Positions 1-11,400 of a stretch of 64,000 bases of DNA are shown piece by piece. Position 1 is the stretch's first letter, and each line of letters starts with the position of its first letter. The stretch lies in NCBI RefSeq assembly GCF_016808335.1, contig NC_053141.1, forward strand, positions 24,976,261 to 25,040,260. Reading direction: 5' to 3'. A model generated the notes under the pieces. It worked only from the letters and a program-made list of their open reading frames with translations. It was not told the origin of the DNA and made no database searches. The DNA comes from Panicum virgatum. Taxonomy: Eukaryota > Streptophyta > Magnoliopsida > Poales > Poaceae. The translations under genes were made by a program, and so were the position numbers.

Positions 1-1429
1 AACGGCAGTCGGCACTACTGCTATGAAAGCACCCAAACATGGTGGAATGCAAGGGACGGACAGGGATGTCACCACCTACCGCCTACCACAACTATTATGT
101 GGGGTGGAACACACTTTCTAGCTAACACTACTCGGTGTTAGGATTTCTCTTGTCGCGACAAGAGAAATCCCCCTCAACCTAGGGACCTAACTTGAGTTCC
201 CTAGTCCGGGCGAGAAAACCCGTTAGGTAAGATCCTGATAAACAAGAAACATACAAAGCCTAAGCTAGAGGAATTACTTCCGCACTCAAGCAAGATAACT
301 TGAGAAGATAAATAAATGCGGAAAGTAAAGCTGACTCGAAAAGATAGAGAAGATAACTATATTGATAAATATCAAAGGAAAAGATACAAGAGCTATACCC
401 GACTTCCGATGACGACTCCGAAATCCCGAGACAAGCTCAACTCGACTCTAACTCCCAACTACCTAACCTACTCTAGAAAGTAAAAGAGAGAAGAGAGAAC
501 TCCTTGGTGTGTGTTGGATTGGAGGTGTGGGTGTCCTTTTATAGCTCTTCCAAGGCGGTGCTGAAGCTAGCTCATGCACTTTACGCAAGTAGGTCGGCCA
601 CTTAGCTTCCATGCAAAAGATGGGCACATGGCGTAACAAAGTGAGGCCGGCCGGCCTCCCCTAGGCTGGCCGGCCGGCCTCCCCTAGGCTGGCCGGCCTG
701 GGATCTCCGCCAAATCTGGACGCTCCTGATCACACCTGGAGGTCGGTGTGGGTTGCTTGGCTTCAACGCTGAAATTTGTAGGCCGGACGGCCTCCCCTAG
801 GCCGGCCAGCCTGGAGTTGGCACATCTCGGACCTCAGTTTAAACGACATCTTAATCAAAGGGTGCATGAAGTCTATAGTGGTGCTACGGGCCAAAAGATC
901 TCGGTAAGTGCTACAGATGGGTCCTTTAATCCATGTACTAGGCCTTTCGGTCATATCTTTTGTATTTGCTTGTATATCCAGTGCATGGGGGTCCATTAGA
1001 GGGTCCCTAGTGGTCTTTTGGCAAGGAATGATGTGCTTGGCAAAGGTGTCGGGCCGGCCGGCCTGCAGCCTCTACACAACGCGAGTCCGAAAGTTGTAAT
1101 TTGCATAACTTTTGCGTCCGTACTCCGAATTGGGTGAACCAAATATCCAATTCGTTCATCTTGACGAGCTCTTCAACATGGCAATGTCAAATTTGGCATT
1201 TGACAATGTTTATAATGGTGTCATCTTATATCCATGTTTCACCATCTTTGTAGGTGTTCCATGTAATGTTGTTTCTTGCATATTCTGAGCATAATCCAGC
1301 AAAGCTTCTCAAACCACCAAAACTTGTGGAATTTGTTAGAGATAAGTAAAATATGTATGGTACATGGTGCAAAGCTCAATTTATTCCAGAGAAGTTGACG
1401 GTCAAAATAGAAAATAATGGTCGTCAACA
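1..1429 (+). repeat. 3' part of an LTR (family X), truncated by window edge
   Basis: No coding signal. The stretch shares phrases in the same order with the LTR at 3501-4990: a 'gtcaccacct' block near position 66 and a CA-terminated end reading gtcgtcaaca at about 1420-1429. It also contains several GGCCGGCCGGCC palindromic clusters (about 650-700, 780-810, 1050-1065), which recur in the related LTR piece at 34909-35935. The plus orientation follows from that shared order. The 3' boundary at 1429 rests only on the CA terminus and the resemblance to the solo LTR end, so it is uncertain. No primer-binding site follows, so it may be a solo LTR or a truncated one. Confidence 0.55.
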
Positions 1430-2169
1430 CAAGGTCCCCGGTGCCACATGCCATGCTTGCTGCCTTGGTGCCGTCCGTATGTTGCACCTCAGCGTCTCCT
1501 TTGCGCTGCTGTTCGGTCACCATAAATTTTGCCTGCTTCTCTTTTATTTTTCCCATCGCTTTTGTCATCCTTTGCAAACTTCCGAGCGCCCTCTGCTGCT
1601 TGCTCTTTTTGCTATCAGTGGTGATTTGTTTGTTCCTTTTCCTATCGTTTCTTTGGGTCTGCACAATTGATTTTGCTTCTGCTCCTTGTTTCCGGCCGCT
1701 TGCTCGTGCTGCTTAGAGCAAGTATTATGGATGGTGCATAGCTGGCTGAGAATCTACATGGACGATGAGAGAGAAGGGGCGGGTGTCTCGCCATGCACCT
1801 GCTAAAGCCGGTGAAGAGGTTCTGTGTTCATTGCCACTGGCTGTGCTAGTCGGGGCCCGCCACCATAACGGCCTGCATCCCAGCCGACAGCTGGCGCTGC
1901 TATTATCCATGCTCTTAGAAGCCTGGAAGATCAAGATCTCATCGCCTCTTTTGCTTCACCCCCGGTGCTGCCTTCCGCTCCCTCGTAGGCGCTCCTCATC
2001 AAAAATGGAAGCTGCTTGAGGATGAAAACCTCATGCTCTAGCTTTGTGCATTCATGGTAGGCTGCGCGCCCAGACAGCAGCGCTCGCGATGGTAGGTGGA
2101 GGTGCAAGTGGCGAGCTGCGAGCGAGTGGAGTGCAAGTGGTGAGCGACGGAGCTGCGGGCAGCCGCAAC
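1430..2169. other. Unassigned stretch between LTR and Tat-1 pol relic
   Basis: No gene is supported here. Open frames on both strands are short and match nothing recognised. The left half is ordinary unique-looking sequence, a MITE candidate sits at 1716-1914, and the right end (about 2050-2165) is GC-richer and runs without a clear boundary into the decayed RNase H sequence of Tat-1. Confidence 0.4.
1716..1914. mobile_element. Candidate MITE, TTA target duplication
   Basis: The segment begins GAGCAAGTATTATGGAT and ends ATCCATGCTC, giving short imperfect inverted termini (GAGCA...). TTA lies directly outside both ends (1713-1715 and 1915-1917). A 199-bp length, no coding capacity and a TTA duplication are the usual picture of a PIF/Harbinger-type (Tourist-like) MITE. 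TTA is short enough to occur by chance, and the terminal repeat is imperfect. Confidence 0.45.
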
Positions 2170-3500
2170 GGCAAGCATGGCCTTCAACTAGCCATCTCAC
2201 TTGGCATCAAGTGACTACTCGTCTACGGTGACTCTCTCCTTGTCATCCAGCAAGTTAATAAGGAGTGGATATCAACAAAGAAACCATGGACGTGTTGTAG
2301 AAATCAAAAAGCTCGAGAACAAGTTTTCAGGACTAGAGATCCATCATGTCATTCGTGACAATAACGTAGCACCCGATGTCTTGTCAAACCTGGGTTTTGA
2401 TCGAGCGGAAGTCCCCCCGGGAATCTTTGTTCATGAACGGCATCATCCTTCCATTGTCATTTCTACACAAATGAACATCGACTCAGTTCCTTCCGAAACT
2501 AGTCGAGAGGTAATGATGATGGAAGTTGACTGGAGAGTATCCTTCATCTACTACATCAGGGAACAAGTAGTCCCTCCTAGTATCAGGAAAGAAGATGCTG
2601 AAGCTACACGAATCATGCGACACAACAAAAATTATATCCTCATTGATGACAAGTTATACAAGCGGGGAGCAGGATTAGAAGTCCTTATGAAATGTGTCAC
2701 AACCGAAGACGGTAAAGACATCCTACAAGAAGCTCATGAGGGAACTTGCGGCAATCATGCAGCATCACGCAGTCTAGTTGGGAAAGTCTTCAGATCAGGA
2801 TTCTATTGGCCTACAGCTGTATCAGACGCCGAAGCACTAGTACGACGATGCCTAGGATGCCAATACTTTGCTAAGCAGAATCCCTTTCCTGCTCATAACC
2901 TCATCACAATACCTCCATCTTGGCCGTTCGCCTGCTGGAGCATGGACATGATTGGACCACTTCCAATAGCACCAGGGGATTCAAATGTATTCTCATAGTA
3001 GTCGACAAGTTTACCAAGTGGATTGAAGTTAAACCAATTACAAAGGTGTCATCAGATCATGCCATGGAATTCATTAGCGAAATTCTTCACAGATTTGGAT
3101 TTCCCAATACCATTATAACAGATTTGGGCTCAAACTTTACATCACAATTTTTTTGTGATTACTAAGAGAACTCCTGCATTGATGTCAAATATGTATCAGT
3201 TGCACATCCAAGAGCCAATGGCCAAGTGGAGCGCATCAATGGAATGATCACTGACGGGCTCAAAAAGCAGATATTTGACAAGACCAGTAAAAAAGGAGGA
3301 AAATGGCTTACAGAGCTACCACTCATAGTTTAGGGGCTGCATACATAGCCAAGCAAAACTACTGGCCAGACACCTTTTTTCCTAGTCTACAGATCTGAAG
3401 CAATCCTACCGGCTGATATCATGTGGAAATCGCCTCGATTAGAAATGTATGATCAAGTCGAAGCTGATGGAACTCGACAACTGGAACTGGATTCGCTCGA
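2170..3500 (+). pseudogene. Tat-1 Ty3/gypsy pol relic: RNase H end and integrase
   Basis: This is the decayed 3' part of a gypsy polyprotein. Read through frame changes, it gives the end of RNase H (LLVYGDSLLVIQQ near 2210-2255, then a spacer with IHHVIRDNN). The integrase zinc-binding His/Cys module follows (HEGTCGNH near 2735-2760, CLGC near 2850-2862), then the catalytic core. D of SMDMIGPL (near 2945), D of the TDLGSNF motif (near 3120) and E of NGQVERIN (near 3220) are all still visible. Damage includes an in-frame TGA near 2210, a frame change near 2290, another near 2990, and stops near 3163 and 3332. RT and protease are absent. The lineage call (Tat/RIRE2/Retand) rests on the antisense gene downstream and the LTR type. 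It continues at 4991 after a later LTR insertion. Confidence 0.85.
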
Positions 3501-4990
3501 TGTTGGTACTTTGTGACATCACAAATAAAATCCGCAAGCATATGGATACCGATGTAGCTTTCACCCAGGAGTATTCATGGTATCTTATCCACTGAGGAAC
3601 ATGAGTACACTATCTACGGGTTCAGGCTCATCCAAGGACACACACTGGTCTAGGAGGGATAGGATAGAGAGGACTTCCTAAGATTTAGAATCTATATTTA
3701 GAGGGAGAGACACTTCTCCTTTATACTTTGAGCTACCGGTTTCGACTGGCTTATACAAGCCAGTAGCTCCAGTAATAATGCTCTATCCAATATCCGAACA
3801 TGAAGGGTTACTAGGGCTCGAACAGGGCTGTCACCACCTGCCGGCTACCTCAACAAATTTTGGGACTATCGACAACTGAGTGGTAAAGTCTAGCCTAGAC
3901 ACCACGTCTACGCTATCCCGTACTAATCCTAACCCTGATCAAGATTATCCTTCTCTATTCGGAGTCTTAAGCAAGGATCAAATGCTACTCTAAGCATATA
4001 CTCAACTAATATAAGGCAGGAGAAATAACTTGCAACTAAACTCTAATTCTAAATAAGAAAGTCTCAAACACTTACAACCGAATAAGCATCCATCGAGGTA
4101 CAAGCAGAGAAGAGTTCCGACAAACCCGACACTTCCCCCGACTCTCCCTCACTCTCATAGAGGTACAAGCTGGAGAAGAGCGTCGTTACCGGTGCCCCTC
4201 TTGAGTACTTCTACCCCTAAACTCTCTAAGAAAACTCTCACTAGTGAGAACTCAAGAGAAGAGTGAATTGTTGATGGTGTGGTATGTGTCTTCATTTGAG
4301 CCCCCTCCCCTCATATATATAGGGGGAACCACCAGCCTCTTGCCCGGGAATTGAGCCAAACCTCCATGAAGGGCCAACCTCAAGATGCCATGTGTGAGCT
4401 AAGAGTCGGTGGGGCCCGTGGGATGCAACCACATGGTCGGCAGACCATGATGGTCGGCCGGCCATGGGCTGAGCCCGTTCAGCCTGGTTCTTGGTCTGAA
4501 GGCTACTAGGTGGGCCCTCATGTAATGTATATGGTTCATGGCTTTTCTTGAGTCAGTTTGGTAGGTCTGGTGGGCCCATAGATCCTCCAGAACACGTTTG
4601 ATTCATCGAGAAGTTGTTGCCTCAGATCCACGGCTTGTCGCCTTGCTTTTGGGTTGCATCCTCCTCTCATTTCCTAGCATAAGCAACCTGCACACAAATG
4701 TACACCAACACTTTGTGAAATTTGTTAGCAATAACTCCTACCACTAGTGTTGACGCTCATCTTTTATATGCTTATGCAAGAGCTGATAGCTTGCTCTGAT
4801 GGTCGGGTTTATATCTTCACGTTTGAAGCCTGTTTTAACTGCATTTCTGCCCAAATTCTAATATAGCAATATTTCTAAGAGGAAACGTGGAATTGGCTCT
4901 TTCTGGATAACATAAGCAGGTATGGGACTTTATTCTCATGATTTTAGGCTCAAAGTGACGCTTGATATGAGGCGTTAGCGAGCGTCAACA
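3501..4990 (+). mobile_element. Solo LTR (family X) with CTCGA target duplication
   Basis: The 1490-bp segment starts TGTTGGTACT and ends GCGTCAACA. CTCGA precedes it (3496-3500) and follows it (4991-4995). Removing it joins the integrase reading 'LELDSL' to a continuation that matches the uninterrupted second copy at about 6290-6310, which confirms both boundaries. It has no internal region and no coding capacity. It therefore looks like a solo LTR left by LTR-LTR recombination. The same LTR family appears at 1-1429 and 34909-35935, and its first half on the minus strand at 19895-20710. Confidence 0.85.
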
Positions 4991-5290
4991 CTCGATGAGA
5001 TGAGATGCAATGCTTTACTATGATCTGCTCGATATCTTTAGACTATGCGCCGCCATCATGACTGCAACATCCAAGAAGTTCTTCTAATGTTGAGGATATG
5101 GTTCTTCGCCGAATCCAAGATGAAACAGGATTACACAAATTAAATTCCAGATGGGAAGGACCCTTCATCGTTTCCAAAGTTATAAGACCAGGATCTTATA
5201 GACTCATTTATCCAGATGGTTAGGAAGTGCCCAATTCATGGAATATCGAGCATCTATGAAAGTTTTATCCTTGATTCGATGTTTGGAAGG
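4991..5290 (+). pseudogene. Tat-1 pol relic, C-terminal part of integrase
   Basis: This is the direct continuation of the integrase across the solo LTR. It encodes the typical gypsy integrase tail (RRIQDETGL, WEGPFIVSKV and SWNIEHL, at roughly 5105-5260), a part that binds nucleic acid in related integrases. A TAG interrupts the frame at about 5221, and the usual terminal KFYP motif is shifted. The pol gene ends close to 5275. The next recognisable features are two copies of the 136-bp repeat. Confidence 0.8.
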
Positions 5291-5394
5291 TTTTCTGTTT
5301 TGCTTATTATTAATGAAAAAAGATATTTCCTGAATTACTCCCTATTATATCAAACAGTGGTCAGCAGTCCAAGCGGCATCCAATCAAATAACTC

Positions 5395-5608
5395 CAACTA
5401 CTACTTTGAGTACCACCTTTCTCTGCTATGTAGGGTCAAAGGCATGGATTTATCGAGTAGTTAGGCTAGGAGCTATGCTCTCTGACACCACAGAGACATG
5501 TTCTCTGTCTTTTACTTCGAAGTCTTATCTCTAGGAACTACTTCGAGTACTACCTTTCCCTGCTATGTACGGTCAAAGGCATGGGTATGTCGAGTAGTTA
5601 GGCTAGGA
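5395..5608 (+). repeat. Two diverged copies of the 136-bp Tat-1 repeat
   Basis: The landmark gagtagttaggctagg occurs at about 5455 and again at about 5592, a spacing of 137 bp. Each is preceded by the 'caaaggcatgg' and 'actactt' landmarks of the longer array at 6680-7515. These copies follow the first pol end, just as the large array follows the duplicated pol end. Confidence 0.75.
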
Positions 5609-6585
5609 TAAAGTCTTCAGATTAGGATTTTATTGGCGGACAGCTTTATCAGATGCAGAAGCGCTCATTAGACGATGTCCAGGATGTTAGTACTTTGCCA
5701 AACAAAATCACTTGCCTGCACATAATCTTATCACCATACCTCCATGTTAGCCGTTCGCATGCTGGAGTTTGGATATGATTGGACCACTCCCCACGGCGCC
5801 AAGAGGTTTTACACATATATTAGTGGCAGTCGACAAGTTCACTAAATAGATTGAAGTCAAGCCGATTACGAAAATTTCATCAGATCGAGCAGTAGAGTTC
5901 ATCAGTGAAATCCTCCAAAGATTTGGATTCCCCAATACCATTATAACTGATCTAGGATCAAACTTCACTTCACAAGAATTCTGGGATTACTGTGAGAACT
6001 CGTGCATCCAAGAGCTAATGGCCAAGTGGAGCGCATCAATGGATTAATAACTGATGGACTAAAGAAGCGGATCTTCGATTCCAGAAGCAAAAAGGGAGGC
6101 AAATGGCTTGCAGAACTACCAATGGTAATCTAGGGGCTACGCACTCAACCCAGCAAGGCTACTGGATAAACTCCCTTTTTTCCTAGTATATGGCTCCGAA
6201 GCAATACTGCCAGTAGACATCATGTGGAAGTCACCTCGACTAGAGATATATGATACAGCAGAAGCAGATGGGAGTCGCCAATTGGAGCTGGACTCACTCG
6301 ATGAGATGAGATGCAATGCTTTAATATGATCTACTCGATATCTTCAACATATGTGACGATATCATGATTGCAACATCTAGACAAGGTCTTTCAATGTGGG
6401 AGATATGGTTCTCCGCAGCATTCAAGATGAAACGGGCCTGTATAAACTCAATTCTCGATGGGAAGGACCTTTCATTGTTACCAAAGTCACAAGAACTGGA
6501 TCCTATTGATTGATCTACCTCGATGGACTGGAAGTACCTAATTCATGGAATATCGAGCATCTATGGAAGTTCTATCCTTGAGTTA
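5609..6585 (+). pseudogene. Duplicated integrase segment of Tat-1
   Basis: This is a second, partial copy of the integrase already present at about 2785-3500 plus 4991-5275. It starts inside the region just after the zinc module, with a frame reading KVFRLGFYWRTA, and runs through ACWSLDMIGPLP, KFTK, RFGFPNTIITDLGSNF, SEAILPVDIMWKSPRLE and WEGPFIVTKV to SWNIEHLWKFYP. It is uninterrupted by the solo LTR, so the duplication predates that insertion or arose from an intact sister copy. Several stops (for example near 5691, 5746, 5847 and 6132) and indels make it non-coding. About 980 bp of pol are repeated. Confidence 0.85.
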
Positions 6586-6679
6586 TTATTAGGCATCCTC
6601 TTGATTTGAATATCAATAAAGAAACTCAGTTTTTGGCTCATTATAATTCGGAATTCAGATCAAGGACATCTACCAGCTT

Positions 6680-7515
6680 CGATTACAGTAACTACTTCAA
6701 CTACCAACCTTTCTTTGTTCAGTCAAAGTAAAAGGCACGGCCTATCGAGTAGTTGGGCTAAGAGACATGCTCTCCGCGACCCTAGTGGCAAGTTCTCTAC
6801 CTTCTTCAGGAGTCGTCACTCTAGTAACTACTTCGACTACCAACCTTACTTTGCTAACGCAAGGTCAAAGGCACAGCCTATCGAGTAGTTGGGCTAAGAG
6901 CATGCTCTCCGTGACCCTAGAGACAAGTTCTCTACCTTCCCCAGGAGTTGTTACTCCAATAACTACTTCGAATACCAACCTTTCTTTGTTCGGTCAAAGT
7001 CAAAGGCACGGCCCATCGAGTAGTTGGGCTAAGATACATGCTCTCCGCGGCCCTAGAGACAAATTCTCTATCTTCTCCAGGAGTCGTTACTCCAGTAACT
7101 ACATCGAGTACCAACCTTTCTCTGCTAACGCAAGGTCAAAGGCATGGACTATCAAGTAGTTGGGCTAAGAGACATGCTCTCCGCAGCCCTAGAGACAAGT
7201 TCTCCAGCTTCTCTAGGAGTTGTTCGTCCAGTAACTACTTCGAGTACCAACCTTTCTATGCTAACACAAGGTCAAAGGAACGGCCTATCGAGTAGTTGGG
7301 CTAAGAGACATGCTCTATGTAGCCCTAGAGACAAGTTCTCTACCTTCTTCAAGAGTCGTTACTCCAAAAACTACTCCGACAACCAACCTTTCTTTGCTAA
7401 CGCAAGGTCAAAGGCACGACCTATCGAGTAGTTGGGCTAAGAGACATGTTCCCCACAGCCCTAGAGACAAGTTCTCTATCTTTTACGAGTTGGTACACCA
7501 AAAAACTACTTTGTG
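6680..7515 (+). repeat. 136-bp tandem array (6 copies) after Tat-1 pol
   Basis: The landmark gagtagttgggctaag occurs at about 6747, 6883, 7018, 7154, 7290 and 7426, i.e. at steps of 135-136 bp. Each unit also holds 'caaccttt', 'aggtcaaaggcacgg' and 'acaagttctctacctt'. The array lies between the pol 3' end (plus) and the 3' end of the antisense gene (minus). Arrays in this position are known for plant Tat/Ogre elements and have been proposed as seeds of satellite DNA. Short open frames across the array only reflect the period. Confidence 0.9.
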
Positions 7516-7643
7516 ATTCCTTCTTACTAAATCAATGGCAAGGTTTCTCGAATGAGTAGGATACAACACAACTCGCATAAAACATGTCATATTTACATGG
7601 TGAACAGAAATGTTCACAAGATACAAAAGCATCCTATTGCTCT

Positions 7644-8436
7644 AACATCTTTACGATTTTATCGGCTACAGGCTCAGCCTCCTCAACATATTTGGCAAAC
7701 TAGTCCTCATCACATGTGACAGCCATGCCATCTCCAAGAAGAGCTATTTGAGATGAAGGCCAGTAGGACTTGACGAGCCCCAGGACATGTGCTACAAAAT
7801 TTATGGAATTCTTGACCAAGTATCCTACAGTTTTCTGCGGAGCTGCCCACAGCTTTTCTACCAAACTGTTGCTTGAAGCAGAGCCTTCAACAGGATCAAT
7901 CAAGTCGACAACAGCTTGGGTGGCAGTTTGGAGCTCCAACAGTTTTTTCTGGAGATTCTCCATGGCCTTCTTATGGTCTTCAGTCCCATCTGTTGATTCA
8001 AATAGATATCAACAAATCGGCGACTTACCTATAAGACAGGCAACAAGATATTACAGGAAGTTACCTCGATTCATGTGAATTTCTTCCTTTAACATTTTTA
8101 CTTTTTGCTCGAGGGCTGCCTTATCCTTTTTTAGGATGGCATTCTCCTTCTCGAGCGAACTGATCTTTTGATGATCTGCAGCCGTCTCCTTTAGCTTCTG
8201 TGACTTCAAATATGAGCGATTGCCCATTTGCTGAACAACAGTTTACAATCAGCTTCAAGTTCACGACATATAAAAGAAGAGAAGTACTCAATTCAGTACT
8301 CACCACAGCAAACCTGGAGCATTCGCACATATCTGCCTGAAACTTTTTCAAGTTTCCTAGCGTCAGCTGTGGAGCCTATTCAAGATCTTCATCATGATTA
8401 TATTGACAAGGAGGAGGAGATGCCATAATTTCATCT
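7644..8436 (-). pseudogene. Tat-1 antisense gene, 3' part (coiled-coil tail)
   Basis: Minus-strand remains of the C-terminal half of the antisense protein: a Gln/Leu-rich helical stretch (MENLQKKLLELQTATQAV from 7963 down) ending near 7700, with a further in-frame tail (KYVEEAEPVADKIV) to about 7644 after a stop. A second helical piece lies at about 8121-8180 (KAALEQKVKML-like). Splice-like interruptions separate the pieces. The gene's 5' part is at 14087-15335, the two halves being pushed apart by the 5.65-kb inverted-repeat insertion. Function is not known. The family is common next to pol, on the opposite strand, in Tat elements. Confidence 0.65.
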
Positions 8437-11400
8437 ATGTAACACCCTAACTTAATTTTTCCTATTTAATAATAAATTTAATTGGCTTTATTTAATTTCC
8501 TAAGATTTAATATGCTTAGTCTTGCATTTAAATTAATTTTCTCTCACAAGCAATTAAAATTTTGTCTAAGTTTAAATTTTGTTGTTGCATTCATGCTGGT
8601 GCATTGCTCTTTTTGTTTGAGTGTTAGGGTTTTGAATTCAAATTTGAATTTGAATTCGAATAGATTTAGTTTGAGTGGTTTGAGTTAGAGAAGGAAAGGA
8701 AATAGAAAAGGAGAAAACCAAAACCCAGCCCAAACCTTCTTCCCTCTCCAGCCCGCGGCCCAACACCCGCACATCCGGCCAAGAAGAATCACCCCGCGCC
8801 CCTTCTCCCAGGTCTGCTTCCGCTCCACGCGCTCAGCCGCCCAGCGCCCTCTCCCGCAAGGCCCAGCACCGCGGCCCAGCTTTTTCCCCACCACGCGCGC
8901 GCGCACCAACAGCCCAGCAAGCCAGCGCTTCCCCGCACGCTCGCGCCCGGCCCGCTCCACCGCGCGCTCCTGCCTCCCTCCGCGCCCGAGCCCAGCTCGC
9001 CCGCACGTCGTGCCCTCAGGCCCAACCACGCTCAGCCGCTTCGCCCGCGCACTCGCCTCAGCCGCTGCGCTCCCGGGCCCGCGCGTCAGCACCTTCCCCT
9101 CCCCTTTCCTTTCGCCCTCCAGTGCAACTCCGTGCCCGAGATCACCGGCGAAACCGTCGGGGATTCCCTTCCCCAACCGCGCCCGCGATCCCCAGCTCCT
9201 CCCTTTAAACACCACCCCGGTCCTCCCTGCTCCCCATCTCACTCCACCGCAGCCACCTCGAACCCTAGCCGCCGCCGCCCTCCTCGCTCTGCAGAGCAGA
9301 GGATCTACGCCGCCACAGCCACATCACCCCGCCGCACCCCAGACCACCTCAACCCCCGCAGGAGCTCCGCCGTGCTGCCAGGAGACTCCCCAAGACCGCT
9401 GCCCTCGGCTCCAACCTATGCAGCGGCCCGTCCCCGAGCACCGCACCTCCCTTGCCGCCGGAGCTCGCCGCCAACCCAGCTGCGCCGGTCCATCCTTCGA
9501 TTCCGAGCTCGGAGAGCACACGTAACCCCTGCCCGTCCTGTTGCGCTAGGTTCTAGGAACCGTAGGCCACCCCTGTGGCCGGACACCGCACGCCGGCGAC
9601 CACAACCGCACAGAGCCGCCGCCGTTGCTAAACGCACCGCCACATACCTCCCCGAGACCAACCTAGGCCCCAGGTATATCATGCGTAGCGCGCTCATGCT
9701 CCCCAACCCGAAACTGAGGCCAATCGGGCCCTGGGCAGTCGTTGCAGCCCACACCGGCGAACTCCCACCATGCGGATCCGCTCCTCGCCGTGGTGGGCCC
9801 TGTCCAAGCCCGGATCCACCGTCCCGAGTGCCCTGGTGGATTATCCATCCCACTCTCATGCTCCTGGGCCAAATCGCTGCTCAAATCAAGCCCCGCAGCA
9901 CCCCTTTCGCCATCTCCAGCGACCCTGCCGCAGAGCGCCGCCGCGAGCCACCGGTTGCGCCACCGCCCGCGCGCCCAGAAGACCTCGGCCGTCTGAACCC
10001 GAGTAGACGCGTAAGATTAGAAGCCCATACCCCTTCGTTTTGGACCGTGCGATCGCGATCCAACGGCCCACATCCACGCGTACCGCTTCAGCTGGCCTTT
10101 TTGCTAAAGAGCCCCCCAGCTTCCCGGAAATGAACCCGCCGTCCACTTAGTTCAAAACTAATTGCAGATAAGTCCTGTTTTTAGCTTTTAACCCCCTGTG
10201 TTTTCCAGAATTAGAACCCGCGGTCCAAGCCCTACAGTTTTGCATGTTAGCCCCTGCATCTATCCTTTAATCCCGATTAGGTCCTCGGTTTTTGCGCAGA
10301 AGCCCCTAGAACTCTGTTTTTCTTGCAGTTAAGCCCCTAGAACTTGTTTTAGGACTAGTTTTCGCGTTTTAACTCCGTTTTAGGCGTTCTTTATGTCCAC
10401 GCGATTGTTGTAATGCGTAGAATAGTTCTAGCATAGTTTTGTTTGCTGTTTTCATGTATTGTTGTACTGTTTCTTAGTTTTTGGTTATTGTTTGCATGTA
10501 TGTTTACTGTTGTGCCTTGTTTTTGGCCATGTGTTCGTGAGTAGATGCTGATCCATCTGAGGAGCCCCAGTACCAGTACCAGGAGCAGCCGTCTTTCAGA
10601 TCAGTTTGAGCAGCAGCAGGTGCAGTTTGAGGAAGGCAAGTATAACATGAACAACCTATCACTTTAAATACAATTTCATATTGCATTCTAATACTGTATG
10701 CCTATAAGGACTTTCCTAGCCACTTTATATCCTTTATATATACCTTGGGTTGCATTTTGGGTTAGTTGTGCTAGGTTGCTGCGCTATAACACACTTGGTC
10801 CTTTTAAATAAATTTGATTAATGTTATATTCAACTTAATTCCGAGAGTGGCCCTCTGTGTTGTGCTTGAGTGTCTCACGTCTCGTTAAAATTGGTTTTGT
10901 TAGAAACATGGTTTAGGGGGCCGACACGGTGCTTACTGCCTGGTTGGCCACTCTCCATAAGGACCGGTTCATAGAGTGACAACCTGGGACAACAACGCTA
11001 CCACAAGACTGGAATGGGACGGTCTTGGCTTATTAATTTGGTCTTTTTGGTTTGGAGTAACTTACCTGCGGAGCAAGGGTGGTAAGCTTCAATGGTCCCT
11101 GCTCCTCCGGCTTGGTCTGTGCTTGGAGCTGTGCTCTTGTGCTTGTACCCCGTGAGGTGGGCCCCATCGTCGCTGATCTAACTCTTCATGGTTACGCCTT
11201 ACCAACGAGATTCTTTGTAACGGCCTCGTAGTGTGCTTGCTAGCCATCTCACCTAAGGAAGTGTGATGAACAACTGGCGTAGCTCACGACTTGTGGGTAA
11301 AGATGTGCAACCTCTGCAGAGTGTAAAACTGGTATACAAGCCGTGCTCACGGTCATGAGCGGCCCAGATCCTTCTTTTGATTAGTGGGGTTATCTTCCTT

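Noticed and set aside
3501..4713. A shorter solo LTR ending TACACCAACA at 4710, flanked by CTTTGTGA
   Set aside because: The exact CTCGA duplication and restored integrase frame at 3501/4990 fit better, and the CTTTGTGA repeat would leave unexplained sequence up to 4990.
6767..7516. Five overlapping Ser/Arg-rich proteins of 60-130 codons
   Set aside because: They are repeats of one translated 136-bp tandem unit, not genes.
9132..10133. A 333-codon open frame on the plus strand in the GC-rich part of the inverted-repeat arm
   Set aside because: The mirror copy (12391-13391) does not keep the same frame, composition is Pro/Arg-rich from base bias, and the region is LTR sequence.
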